From assembly GCF_900155525.1 (NCBI RefSeq), contig NZ_LT706937.1:143478-207477 (forward strand): a stretch of DNA of 64,000 bases, written 5' to 3'. The notes below the pieces were generated by a model. The model saw only the letters and a program-made list of their open reading frames with translations, searched no databases and was not told where the DNA came from. A program made the translations under genes and the position numbers. Shown here in pieces: positions 8,504 through 17,607 of the stretch. Numbering within the stretch: position 1 is the stretch's first letter; every line of letters begins with the position of its first letter. The DNA comes from Mailhella massiliensis. GTDB taxonomy: Bacteria; Desulfobacterota; Desulfovibrionia; Desulfovibrionales; Desulfovibrionaceae.

Positions 8504-11500
8504 TTACTCCATATCCGTTATCATCCTTTTTATTCCAAAGCCTTCATCATACTCCCATCTCACATGTACGACTTCACCATTTTTTATATTATCATAATTT
8601 TGTAATTCTACTATCATGGATTTTTCGCCATGTACACCCATTTTTTCACATAACAGACACATTTCATCTACGTTAAGATTAAGCCATGCATTCTCTGGTG
8701 CAGAAGCAACAGTCCAGAATCGTTCATCTCTTGCCAGCCAGTCCTCTTTCGGACCTTTTGGTCCGGCACGCACGATCAATTCTTCAAACACGGTTCCGTC
8801 GTCATCACTTCGAGCACGCCACACGCTCGTCGTTCCGCTTCTATCACGAAGCGGAGTATCCTTGTAAATACGCTCGGAAAGAAGTTGTGCCGGAACAATG
8901 CTGCTGGAAAAAAGCCTCCTTCCTCCCTCCAGGGCGAAATATTCCCGCAGGCGTTCCATGATGGCACGGTCGTCCCTTCGCGCCAGACCGCACCATTCCG
9001 TATTCAGGCGAAGTGCTGCTGAAACGGCAAGCGTTTCGCCGTTCCACGGAAGCAGTCTGCCCAGATCATGCGTTTCATACCTGCTCCTTCTGCCCGGCCT
9101 CTCGTACCCCGGCCAGCAAAAGGCCGGAAGCATATGGCGCCCTCTCTCCTCATTGCGGCAATGCCTCCAGTTGAACTGCAGTACCGCGATGTTGGGCGTA
9201 TGACAGGGAGTGCAGCGATGCCGGTTGACACGCCCTGCTGTCTGCACCAGAGATTGGGCACTGGACACGTCTATGACTGCCCAGTCGAAATCGTGATCAC
9301 GCCCCACTTCCTCCACAGGCGTGGCCACAACCACAAAGGGGACATCCTCGCCGCTGCGGGCGGCCTGCTCCAGTATCGCATGAACCTCGGCATCCTCCGT
9401 GATATGGCCTTCGCCTCCTGCACGGGAAAGAAGAAAATCAAGCCGCAGCTCTTTGTAAAAACGGGCTATTTTCCAGTCGTTGCCATGATAACAGGCCACG
9501 CGGGCAAAAGGCAGAGAGACGGCAAGAAACCTGGCTGTGTCCACGGCGGTAGCCACGTTGGCTACACGGACAAGGCCGAAGGAATAGCGCGTGCCTGTAC
9601 TCCTGTCGGCAAGAGCATGGGCGGCATGCAGATCAAGTACCGCCCGCAGCACGGCTTCCTGCCAGCCTTTTTCATGCTCTTCCACACGGTACAGGCGCGC
9701 CATACGACAGGCTTTCTCCCGATGCAGTGCCTCAAGCTGCGCCTGCACACGGCGTTCATAATCCAGTCGTGCCGTTTTTCCCCGTTCCATGGGATCAAGG
9801 GCTGCGGGAAATGCCCTGCTTTCAGGAGCAAGCAGATTATCCACAAATGCTCTGACATAAAGAGTTCCTTCCCCGGCCCCTCCCCTCAGCAATCTGGACA
9901 TCTCCGCACCAGAGGCATAGGCATCCTCTACAGCCTCAGCCACAGGGCGGGACAACGTAGCCGTGGAACAGATCACATTGCGCCCGAAAAAAGCACTCCA
10001 CTGTACCAGCCGCAGTACCGCAACCAGCGCCTCGGGTTCGTAGGAATCAACCTCATCCAGCACCAAATCTGCGCTCATGAGGCGCAGAAGCGCTTTGACG
10101 TGATGCCCCTGCAACTGCGGTTCTCCCGCTGCGACAAGATAGTCAATGGTGGAAACTAAAAGAGGTGCTCCCAGTACACGCTTTTCCTGCGGACGGGAAA
10201 AAAATGGCTCCAGCCAGGTCGGTAATGTCCAGTGCCCTCCGAAAGTCGCTGCCTCCATTTCCGCAATGTTGCCGTCGTCGTCATTCCAGCCGTCAGCGCA
10301 GTTCTCTTCCGCAGCACGGAACAGGGCACAACTTACCGCGTCGCCCACCACCGTAGCCATATCCTCATCCGTTATGCCGAGCTGCTTCTTCAGCGCAGCC
10401 CCCGTCTGCAGTGTCAGGCTGCGCAGGTTCAAAGCAATGGAAAGGCGAGGTTCCGCCATACGGGAAAGAATGCATGCCGCCCGTACGTTCATACGGGTCT
10501 TGCCGCTGCCGGTTCCCGCCATATTGAAAAGCAGCACGCCGCATTCCGGGTAATCCTCCCTTATCTGCCCGAGAGCATCGGCCGCAACATCCTGCCAGAA
10601 AAAACGCCCCGGTCCGGCATGGTGCATCACTGCCTCCAGAGCAGAGGGAGAAAGTCCGTCCAGTTCCCTGTCCGGCTGCCGTACAAGAAATGCCATACGG
10701 TAAAGTACATCCGCAGCGCGCGTCGACACCATCCGTACATGCTGTTCCAGGCGCTGATTCAGCCCTCCAGCCCCATTTCCGCTGTTGGCAAACATGCGTT
10801 TCAGTTCCGTATCCGAAGGCATATTCACGGCGGATACGGTATGATCCGCAAAAATCAGCGCAGCACGCGCGTAGAGAAAAAGAGCCCTCCAGTAAGCCGT
10901 ATTCTCTTCTCCCTGATACCGCTCCGCCAAGTTCTCCAGACGGCGATGCAGGCGATGCACCTCATCCATAAGGCTTTCCTCAACATCTCCCCATGGACTG
11001 AACAGATCCTTAAGTTCTTCCGGGCTGATGAAACTTCCCTTCCGTACCAGTCTTCCTTCCGGCGAAGGCAGTTCTGAAGAAAAAAGTCCGTGATGCAAAG
11101 CAATAAGGGCATCCAAACATTCTCCGGCAGAGGAAATGCCGTAGCGAGAGGCATTGCAGAGCGTTCTTTCGCCAAGGCGTGTCTCCGTATAACGTATCTT
11201 CTCCAGCCCTTCCCATGCCTGCCGCCAGCTTTTTCCTCGGCGCAGTTCTCCCCATAGCATGCGGGAAATCCATTCATGGCGCACGGCGTCGGATTTTTCC
11301 GCAAGTTTTCTCAGCTTTTTCTGAAATTTGCATGAGCCTTTTCCCAAATCGTGCAGCAAACCGGCAAGGCGTACCAGAAGACCGGCCACACGCAGCCACT
11401 CTGGAAAAAGTCCGGCAGGCGCTTTTTTTCGGCGACGCCCTGCGGGAAATCTGCCGTCCGGTCCGAAGTTACGGCGCGACCCTACAATCCACAAAAGCTT

Positions 11501-11710
11501 CATTCGCCGCCCGCCGTCATTCCGATAACAGGCCACCGCCGTCTGTCTTGTGGCTTCCGAGGCAAGTGCCGTACGCACCTGCTGAAGCCCCTCCTCCGTC
11601 ATGGGAGAAAGCCAGCATCGCTCTCCCGCCCGCAACGCATAACTGTCCAAGATTCTGCGTGTCCGGCGAACCGCCTTCCTGCAACATGCAGAAATAAAAA
11701 CCACATGCAC
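8504..11710 (-). CDS. cas3: Cas2-3 fusion: adaptation subunit plus HD nuclease-helicase
   Basis: Type I-F-specific fusion of 1068 aa. Residues 1-95 form the Cas2-like domain (VVFISACCRKAVRRTRRILD, ending LLWIVGSRR). The HD nuclease follows (LAGLLHDLGKGSCKFQKKL, then VRHEWISRML). The helicase shows Walker A MAGTGSGKTRMN, the Walker B box LVLDEVDSYEPEA, the SAT motif CSTATLSRP and the C-terminal motif VVATPVEEVGRD followed by QTAGRVNRHR. It would degrade targets marked by Cascade and join Cas1 for spacer uptake. The start is a GTG at 11710, with a second GTG two codons later; a purine-rich AGGGGG lies upstream. It is the first gene of the operon, so the upstream AT-rich region should hold the cas promoter. 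Confidence 0.96.
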   Translation of the reverse strand: MHVVFISACCRKAVRRTRRILDSYALRAGERCWLSPMTEEGLQQVRTALASEATRQTAVACYRNDGGRRMKLLWIVGSRRNFGPDGRFPAGRRRKKAPAGLFPEWLRVAGLLVRLAGLLHDLGKGSCKFQKKLRKLAEKSDAVRHEWISRMLWGELRRGKSWRQAWEGLEKIRYTETRLGERTLCNASRYGISSAGECLDALIALHHGLFSSELPSPEGRLVRKGSFISPEELKDLFSPWGDVEESLMDEVHRLHRRLENLAERYQGEENTAYWRALFLYARAALIFADHTVSAVNMPSDTELKRMFANSGNGAGGLNQRLEQHVRMVSTRAADVLYRMAFLVRQPDRELDGLSPSALEAVMHHAGPGRFFWQDVAADALGQIREDYPECGVLLFNMAGTGSGKTRMNVRAACILSRMAEPRLSIALNLRSLTLQTGAALKKQLGITDEDMATVVGDAVSCALFRAAEENCADGWNDDDGNIAEMEAATFGGHWTLPTWLEPFFSRPQEKRVLGAPLLVSTIDYLVAAGEPQLQGHHVKALLRLMSADLVLDEVDSYEPEALVAVLRLVQWSAFFGRNVICSTATLSRPVAEAVEDAYASGAEMSRLLRGGAGEGTLYVRAFVDNLLAPESRAFPAALDPMERGKTARLDYERRVQAQLEALHREKACRMARLYRVEEHEKGWQEAVLRAVLDLHAAHALADRSTGTRYSFGLVRVANVATAVDTARFLAVSLPFARVACYHGNDWKIARFYKELRLDFLLSRAGGEGHITEDAEVHAILEQAARSGEDVPFVVVATPVEEVGRDHDFDWAVIDVSSAQSLVQTAGRVNRHRCTPCHTPNIAVLQFNWRHCRNEERGRHMLPAFCWPGYERPGRRSRYETHDLGRLLPWNGETLAVSAALRLNTEWCGLARRDDRAIMERLREYFALEGGRRLFSSSIVPAQLLSERIYKDTPLRDRSGTTSVWRARSDDDGTVFEELIVRAGPKGPKEDWLARDERFWTVASAPENAWLNLNVDEMCLLCEKMGVHGEKSMIVELQNYDNIKNGEVVHVRWEYDEGFGIKRMITDME

Positions 11711-12346
11711 CCTTGCCCCCTTTATATATGAAGTATCATAGAGTTACTTTTCCTCTTTCTTCTTGGAAAAACTTTTAGCGAGTTCAAGCAAGCATAGAAA
11801 ATCCCCTCTCCCCTTTCAACAGGAAAACACATCTACGCTACTCGAAAAAGCATTGCCATAATACAAAAGTCTTAATCCCCGTGCTCCATAATCTTCTTAT
11901 TCCTGCACAGTCTGCTCCCCGTCTGACTTTTCTCAAAATCTTCCGCAGAACCAAAACATTCACAATCTCGCATCGGTCATCTTTCCGCATATCGCTGTTC
12001 TCAAAAACGGCCCTCCTCTGACGACGTTTTCCCCATCTTTTTTCCACGTCAAAAAAAAAACATCCCGGCTGTTACTTCAAGATTTCCGTGCTGTACGAGA
12101 ATATACAATACATTTCCGTTCCGCCCCAAGGCTTTTCCGGCATGAGGAGATGCCGGGCACGGCATCGGCGCGTGCAACCGGCCTCCTCTTCTTCCCAAGA
12201 AGCTTGATTTTATTACACAGTGCGGGCACTTGCGCACAACTCACCCCCTGCGCTCACGCTGGACATGGCACAAGAAAGTGATACGTTTCTGTCATCATTT
12301 CCACCCGCTTCAAAAAAAACAGCAAGCCCCTGCCGTGGAGGAGACC
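11711..12346. other. AT-rich intergenic region, cas promoter and MATE leader
   Basis: No convincing gene is seen in these 636 bp. The left part is AT-rich and must contain the promoter of the minus-strand cas operon; TATGAT near 11740 could be its -10 element. On the plus side an imperfect hairpin (arms about 12144-12160 and 12172-12188, GAGGAGATGCCGG against CCGGCCTCCTC) followed by a small CTTCTT/AAGAAG stem and a T-rich stretch lies about 150 bp before the MATE start. It could be a terminator or attenuator. Confidence 0.4.
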
Positions 12347-13726
12347 ATGGGACATTCCCAGCACATGGATATGCTGCATGGCCCGCTGATGGGCAAACTC
12401 ATTCTGTTTGCCCTTCCCATCGCTTTCAGCAGCATCTTGCAGCAGTTATTTATTTCCGCGAATGTCGCCGTCGTCGGTCATTTCGTCAGCGCCCAGGCCA
12501 TGGCGGCCGTGGGCGGCAACGGCCCCATCGTCAACCTCATCATCAACCTCTTTCTCGGTCTTTCCGTCGGGGCGAACGTGGTCATTGCCCGGTACGTCGG
12601 CCGGGAAGATGAAGAAGGCTGCCAGTCGGCAGTACATACCGTCATGGCCGTCTCCATACTGAGCGGTCTCTTTCTGCTTGTCGCCGGGCAGGTGCTCGCA
12701 CCTTTCATGCTGAAGCTCGTGGATGTGCCGGAAGACGTCATGGATCTGGCGGTACTGTACCTGCGGATATACTTCCTCGGTATGCCGTGCATCATGGTCT
12801 ACAACTTCGGCGCGGCGGTACTGCGCAGCGTGGGCGATACGAAACGCCCCATGTACAGTCTGATCGCGGCGGGCATCGTCAACGTCACGCTGAGCCTTGT
12901 TCTTGTGCTGGTCTTCAACATGGGCGTCGCCGGTGTCGGTCTGGCCACGCTGGCGGGCAACGTCGTCAGTTCCGGGCTCGTGGTCTACTTTCTTCTGAAT
13001 GAAGACGACCTGATCCGCCTCTCTCTGCGCAAGCTGTCCATCGCCAGAGTACACCTTGTCAGAGTCATCAAGATAGGCGCCCCGGCGGGCCTTCAGGGCA
13101 TGATCTTCTCCCTGTCCAACGTCTGCATTCTCTCCGGCATCAACGGTTTCGGTTCCAGCACGGCGGCAGGCTCCGCCACGGCCATCAACTTCGAATTCAT
13201 CTCCTACTTCTTCATCAACGCCTTCTGCCAGGCAACGGTTACCTTCACCAGCCAGAACTACGCCATGTGCCGCCTCAGCCGGTGCAGGAAAATCTTCCGC
13301 GAAGCCATGACCTGCGGCATTCTGCTTTCCGGCGCAACCTGCCTCATCTTCACTCTGGGGGCGGCCTGGTTCACCGGATTCTATACCAGCGATCCGGAAG
13401 TCATACGCCATTCGGTAACGCGGGTCTCCATCGTGGAAAGTATGCAGTGGCTTTCGGCAACCTATGAAATCAGCGGCGCGGCCCTGCGCGGCATGGGCAT
13501 ATCCATGCTCCCGGCCATCGTCACCCTCGTCGGCTCCTGCATTCTGCGCATCGTGTGGGTCTATTCCGTCTTCCGCATGGTTCCCACCTACGAAATGCTG
13601 CTCTCCGTCTACCCCGTTTCGTGGGCCATCACCGGCCTCATCATGCTTGTCGCCTACTTCCTCATCCGTAAAAAGCTGTTCTCCGAACGCTCCGAAGGCG
13701 GTTACTGCAAGCCTCTGGACTTCTAG
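12347..13726 (+). CDS. MATE-family multidrug/metabolite efflux transporter
   Basis: Inner-membrane cation-coupled exporter of the MATE (NorM/DinF) family, 459 aa with twelve hydrophobic segments. ATG 12347 is preceded by GGAGGAGACC; an upstream in-frame ATG at 12230 would add a non-hydrophobic, implausible extension. Characteristic segments are GPLMGKLILFALPIAFSSIL at the N-terminus, VGHFVSAQAMAAVG in helix 2 and, in the second half, IGAPAGLQGMIFSLSN. It stands alone on the plus strand, divergent from the cas operon, and is followed by a good terminator. It could export a secondary metabolite, and the siderophore island begins about 3.5 kb downstream, but nothing in the sequence ties the two together. 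Confidence 0.9.
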   Translation: MGHSQHMDMLHGPLMGKLILFALPIAFSSILQQLFISANVAVVGHFVSAQAMAAVGGNGPIVNLIINLFLGLSVGANVVIARYVGREDEEGCQSAVHTVMAVSILSGLFLLVAGQVLAPFMLKLVDVPEDVMDLAVLYLRIYFLGMPCIMVYNFGAAVLRSVGDTKRPMYSLIAAGIVNVTLSLVLVLVFNMGVAGVGLATLAGNVVSSGLVVYFLLNEDDLIRLSLRKLSIARVHLVRVIKIGAPAGLQGMIFSLSNVCILSGINGFGSSTAAGSATAINFEFISYFFINAFCQATVTFTSQNYAMCRLSRCRKIFREAMTCGILLSGATCLIFTLGAAWFTGFYTSDPEVIRHSVTRVSIVESMQWLSATYEISGAALRGMGISMLPAIVTLVGSCILRIVWVYSVFRMVPTYEMLLSVYPVSWAITGLIMLVAYFLIRKKLFSERSEGGYCKPLDF

Positions 13727-13787
13727 CGAGTCCCCCCTTCTCCTCAGCCGGCCGCCGGAAAAAGCCCGAGCCCGGTAAAAACACATC

Positions 13788-13830
13788 TTCCCCCTGCCGG
13801 AACGCGCCGCTCTCCGTCAGGGGGAATTTT
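13788..13830 (+). terminator. intrinsic terminator of MATE gene
   Basis: A 9-bp perfect stem TTCCCCCTG (13788-13796) / CAGGGGGAA (13818-13826) followed directly by TTTT, about 60 bp after the MATE stop codon. Confidence 0.75.
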
Positions 13831-14049
13831 GCAGCCGGTCCATTCCGGCACAACGCCTGCGTCCGTTCTTACGGCACGATCAGGCAACTATTTGAGGCGA
13901 TCACACCTTTATTTCCGTCTTCTCTCCTTTTAACATCACAGGCAGAATCTCCCGTGCGCGAAACGCGGGGCTTCTCCCCGCCGCGCTCCGTACCGTCTGT
14001 CCTGCCGGAACGACGTTCCGCCTCCGTTCCGGCGCTCTGGAGGAACACC

Positions 14050-15009
14050 ATGAGCATTTCCCGTCGAAGCTTCGTCAAACAGGGGCTTCTTGCCGCCGGA
14101 GCCGTGGCTACCGGCCTTGTTCCCTCTCCCGCCCCGGGTTCATCCCACATTCCCAAAGTCTATTTCAGCAGAGAACTCAGCGCAGAAAGCCTGCTCAGGC
14201 TGTACGGCATGGTCAGCCGGAGCATCACCGGCAGGGTGGCCGTCAAGCTGCATACCGGGGAACCGGACGGGCCCAACATTCTGCCCCGGGAATGGGTCAA
14301 GGCTTTTCTTGCCGAAGTTCCGCAGGCAGCCATCGTGGAATGCAACGTGCTGTACGACAGCCCCCGACAGACCACGGAAGGGCACCGCAGAACGCTGGAA
14401 CAGAACGGATGGACCGGCTTCACCACCGTGGACATCATGGATGAGGACGGCGATACCCCGCTCCCCGTCCGGGGCGGCAGGCATCTCAAGGAAGTGGCCG
14501 TGGGGAGCCACCTGCTCCATTACGACTCCATGGTGGTGCTCACGCATTTCAAGGGGCATGTCATGGGCGGCTTCGGCGGTTCCCTCAAGAATATCTCCAT
14601 AGGCTGTGCCTCAGGAAAAACGGGAAAACGCCAGATACACAGCGATGGAAACCGGCTCTGGGTCGGAGGCCCGCTGTTCATGGAACGTATGGCGGAAGGC
14701 GGCAAGGCTGTCGCCGACTACTTCGGCAACCGCATCACCTACATCAACGTGCTCAGAAACATGTCCGTCAGCTGCGACTGCGAGGGGGTGAACGCCGAAC
14801 CGGTACGCCTGCCCGATCTGGGGATTCTCGCCTCTACGGATCTTCTCGCCATCGACAAGGCTTCCGTGGACATGATCTATGCCCTGCCGGAAGAGATTCG
14901 CGCTCCCATGGTGGAACGCATCGAATCCCGTTCCGGCCTGCGGCAGCTCTCCGCCATGAAGGAACTGGGCATGGGGAGCGAGCGGTATGAACTTGTCACC
15001 GTCTCATAA
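14050..15009 (+). CDS. Tat-exported DUF362-family protein
   Basis: The start at 14050 is preceded by GGAGGAACACC and opens with a twin-arginine signal (SRRSFVKQGLLAAGAVATGL), so the 319-aa protein should be folded in the cytoplasm and exported by Tat. The body fits the DUF362 family: VAVKLHTGEPDGPN near residue 60, HFKGHVMGGFGGSLKNISIG near residue 170, and LLAIDKASVDMIYA close to the C-terminus. Cysteines at the ECNVLYDS, IGCASG and SCDCEG segments could bind metal, but no classical ferredoxin CxxCxxC motif is present. Its substrate and role are unknown. It stands alone, with a terminator 57 bp downstream. Confidence 0.75.
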   Translation: MSISRRSFVKQGLLAAGAVATGLVPSPAPGSSHIPKVYFSRELSAESLLRLYGMVSRSITGRVAVKLHTGEPDGPNILPREWVKAFLAEVPQAAIVECNVLYDSPRQTTEGHRRTLEQNGWTGFTTVDIMDEDGDTPLPVRGGRHLKEVAVGSHLLHYDSMVVLTHFKGHVMGGFGGSLKNISIGCASGKTGKRQIHSDGNRLWVGGPLFMERMAEGGKAVADYFGNRITYINVLRNMSVSCDCEGVNAEPVRLPDLGILASTDLLAIDKASVDMIYALPEEIRAPMVERIESRSGLRQLSAMKELGMGSERYELVTVS

Positions 15010-15066
15010 GCGCCGCCTCTGCGCATGACGCCTTCAGGAGGACACATGGCGCTGCACGAGAGACAG

Positions 15067-15103
15067 GCCCGGGAAAGGCAGCAACACCTTTGCCCGGGCT
15101 TTT
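15067..15103 (+). terminator. intrinsic terminator of DUF362 gene
   Basis: Stem of GCCCGGG-AAAGG (15067-15078) with CCTTTGCCCGGGC (15087-15099), a single-base bulge, then TTTT. It lies 57 bp downstream of the DUF362 stop. Confidence 0.7.
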
Positions 15104-15401
15104 CCTGTTCCGGCCTTTTCCTCCGCCGCAGAGGCATACGCCCCCGGAGTGTGCCTGCCCGTCTCTTCCGAGAGGCAACACGCCGTTTCTCCATGAAACG
15201 AGCTTTCCGGCCTCATCGTCCTTCTTTTCCCCGCCCTTTTCCCCCCCTTAGTCGTATGGTCCCGCCCGTTCCGGGACCGGCATAACGGACATATCCGGTC
15301 TTGAAGTCGCAAGGAGCATACGCTATGCCGATACCAGAACTCTCTTTTCCCCGCCCCGGGAAGCCTCCTCCCCGCAGAGCTCCCGCCATGGAGGCCGCCT
15401 T

Positions 15402-16654
15402 ATGTCGCTGAACATCTCCCGCAGAACGCAGGGACTCTTCGGACTGCTGATCGGCTGCGTCATCCTCTTCGGGGGGCTTCTTCTGTGGCAGACGCATTCG
15501 TTCCGCACCATGACCGAAGCCGTATCCACGCGCCCCTTCGGCCCCTTTGTTCTGGAAGGCCGATTTCTCGACAAGGGCATTCTGCACGGAGGGCTGGAAC
15601 TTCGCCTGGGCTTTCCGGGAGAACAAGGCATGGAAGAGGCCTTTCTCACCTTGAAGGGCTCCTTCCGACCCGGACTTTCCCCTTCCCTCAAGCTTCATGC
15701 CGTTCCCCCGGACAAGGCGGAAGCGGACGTATTTTTTGAGGCGGAACCGAAAGTCCGTATCGACTTCAGCATGGGGATGACTCTCCTGAAAGCCGACATC
15801 CGCTGGAACAAAGCCACCACAGATCGCGATACGCTGGGCGAAGGCGCCATAACGGCCTGCCTTGAACCTGCGGCGGACAGCGTCGCCCGCATACGGGTGA
15901 AGGGTCGTCTTGCGCCTTCCGAAAGCCGCCTGGACAGCGGCGGATTCCTCTCTCTGGGCGAAAAAAACTTCTCCTATGCGTATGAGCCTGCCCCGCGGCG
16001 CATGGAACTTTCCTATGAAAGCGGGGGCGATATTCTGCAGGATGCCCCTCCCCTCTTCCTTTCGGGGCCTCTCCGCTTCTCGTTATCCGCCGTCGCTTCC
16101 GGGGAAGGAAACCGTCAGGAAAATCAGGCCTCCCTCGACCTGAATGCCAGAAACCTCACGCTTCCGGGCGAGGATATGCCCCCTGTGGACATCCGTTTTT
16201 CCGGTACGCTCGCCTCTCCGCCCTCCTTCTGGCTTCCCTGCGCGCTTTCGCAGCTTCTTTTCTCCTCATCCTGGTCGATGATACCGGGCATCTGTCCTTC
16301 CCCGGCTGCGGAAACGGGGAAACGTTCCATGCCCTGCAGCAGGGGCCCGTGCACGGCAGCGTGAACGAATGCGTACTTGCATGGCGCGGAACCTCTCTCA
16401 CCCTGAACGGAACATTCCATAACGAGAAAAGTTTTCTTGCCGAAGGCAACGTAAGGGCTGTTTTTCCCAGGGGCTCGTCGGAAAACATGGACGCTGCCGA
16501 CCTGCTGACGCAGCAGCTTCGCACCACGTTTGAAGAAATGACCGCCGAGGGGGCCGCCCGGTGTCTTTCCGTGGGCGAATATGAAACGCGCATCAGGGCA
16601 ACCGTCACGTCCGAAGGCGTCCTTGAACTGACCGGGGACGGCGTGGACCTGTAA
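15402..16654 (+). pseudogene. membrane-anchored YdgA/DUF945-like protein, frame-disrupted
   Basis: One N-terminal membrane segment (about residues 12-30, GLLIGCVILFGGLLLW) is followed by a long periplasmic beta-rich part. The layout and the C-terminal motif (LTLNGTFHN, then repeated short beta units) resemble YdgA/DUF945 proteins, but this is a weak match. The frame that starts at 15402 runs into stop at 16362-16364 with a nonsense-looking tail. A second frame carries a continuous, sensible continuation to the stop at 16654. Adding one T to the TTTT run near 16258-16261 joins them as QLLFLLILVDDTGHLSF and gives one protein of about 417 aa. It is therefore either a recent one-base deletion or a sequence error. 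Confidence 0.6.
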
Positions 16655-17289
16655 ACCCTTACCGCCCGACGAAACAAACGGATGCTGGGTGAGGCGGCCG
16701 AAACAGGTTCCCTCGTCATCGCCGTGTCGATCATTCCGGTGAATGAGACCTTCAGACGGAAGGGCGTGGAACAAGCCGCAGGCCTGCCGTGGAAAAAGCG
16801 CGTTCGCCCTGCTCCCGGCACATTGCCGAAGCCCCCTTTCCAAGGAGGAGAACTGCGCGCAAATATCCTTCCGACTCCCCGGCGCCTGCATGGACGGAAC
16901 ACGCTTCTTCCGTAAACGGTACCGTTCTTCCAGACTGGCCGGAGTTTCCTCTGCCGCATTCCCGGCATCACGCCCGTTAAAAAGCATCAGGCATGGCGTC
17001 ATATCCACGAAAACGCCGCTGAGTTTCGCAGAGCTGCCGCCTTTTCGCCCGAACGCCGGAGAACATGCGCATACTATCCGCTTCACATACCGCCTCCGGC
17101 CTTCCCGCCGCCATGCGGACGCCTTCGGCCGTTTCCGCCCTGGGTCTCCGAAGAAGGACTTTATGCTCAGAAAAAGAACCGATCGGGCATAGGATTTTCG
17201 CAGGCAAGTCCCTATGCTTCCTTATCCGCAGCCGCCCAGTTCTTTTTATAACTGCTTATCATAGAGCAACAACATTCAAGGATATTCTC
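16655..17289. other. 635-bp gap upstream of the siderophore island
   Basis: No gene that can be supported. Open frames here are GC-rich shadows without recognisable domains or ribosome sites. The last 60 bp before 17290 are AT-rich (TTTTTATAACTGCTTATCATAG) and probably contain the promoter for the salicylate genes; no good Fur site could be matched there. Confidence 0.5.
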
Positions 17290-17607
17290 ATGAAAACCCC
17301 TGAAGAGTGCTCCGGGCTGGACGACGTGCGTTGCGGCATCGACGCCATGGACAAGGCCATCATGGAACTGTTCGGAAGGCGACTTGCCTATGTACTCGCG
17401 GCCTCACGCTTCAAGCCTACGCTGGAAAGCATCCCTGCTCCGGAAAGAGTCGCCGCCATGCTCCCGGAAAGAAAGCACTGGGCGGCCGCCTGCGGCCTGC
17501 CTCCCCGCTTCGTCGACGAAGTTTTTCTTCCCGTCATACACTGGTACATATCGGAACAGACCTCTCACTGGAAACGCATACATGGTCTGACGGAGGCTTC
17601 GGAATGA
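17290..17607 (+). CDS. pchB: isochorismate pyruvate lyase (PchB type)
   Basis: Converts isochorismate to salicylate plus pyruvate; it is a small helical enzyme of the AroQ chorismate-mutase fold. The protein has 105 aa, like Pseudomonas PchB (101 aa), and begins MKTPEECSGLDDVR almost as PchB does. The PchB active-site residues Arg14, Arg31, Lys42 and Gln90 are all present at the same positions when counted from ATG 17290, which supports this start; AAGGATATTCTC precedes it. The IPAPERVAAMLPER segment is also highly conserved. The stop overlaps the next gene's start (ATGA), so it is translationally coupled to the isochorismate synthase. It supplies the salicylate starter of the siderophore. 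Confidence 0.93.
   Translation: MKTPEECSGLDDVRCGIDAMDKAIMELFGRRLAYVLAASRFKPTLESIPAPERVAAMLPERKHWAAACGLPPRFVDEVFLPVIHWYISEQTSHWKRIHGLTEASE

Noticed and set aside
12347..13726. MATE gene as the siderophore exporter
   Set aside because: It is 3.5 kb outside the island, has its own terminator, and shows no Fur-like or 21-bp motif upstream.
15402..16364. The first frame of the YdgA-like gene as a complete protein
   Set aside because: The last 35 residues are unlike the rest, and the other frame carries a long sensible continuation, so a one-base disruption explains the data better.
17240..17289. A Fur box in front of pchB
   Set aside because: The AT-rich stretch matches the consensus too poorly in any register to support a call.
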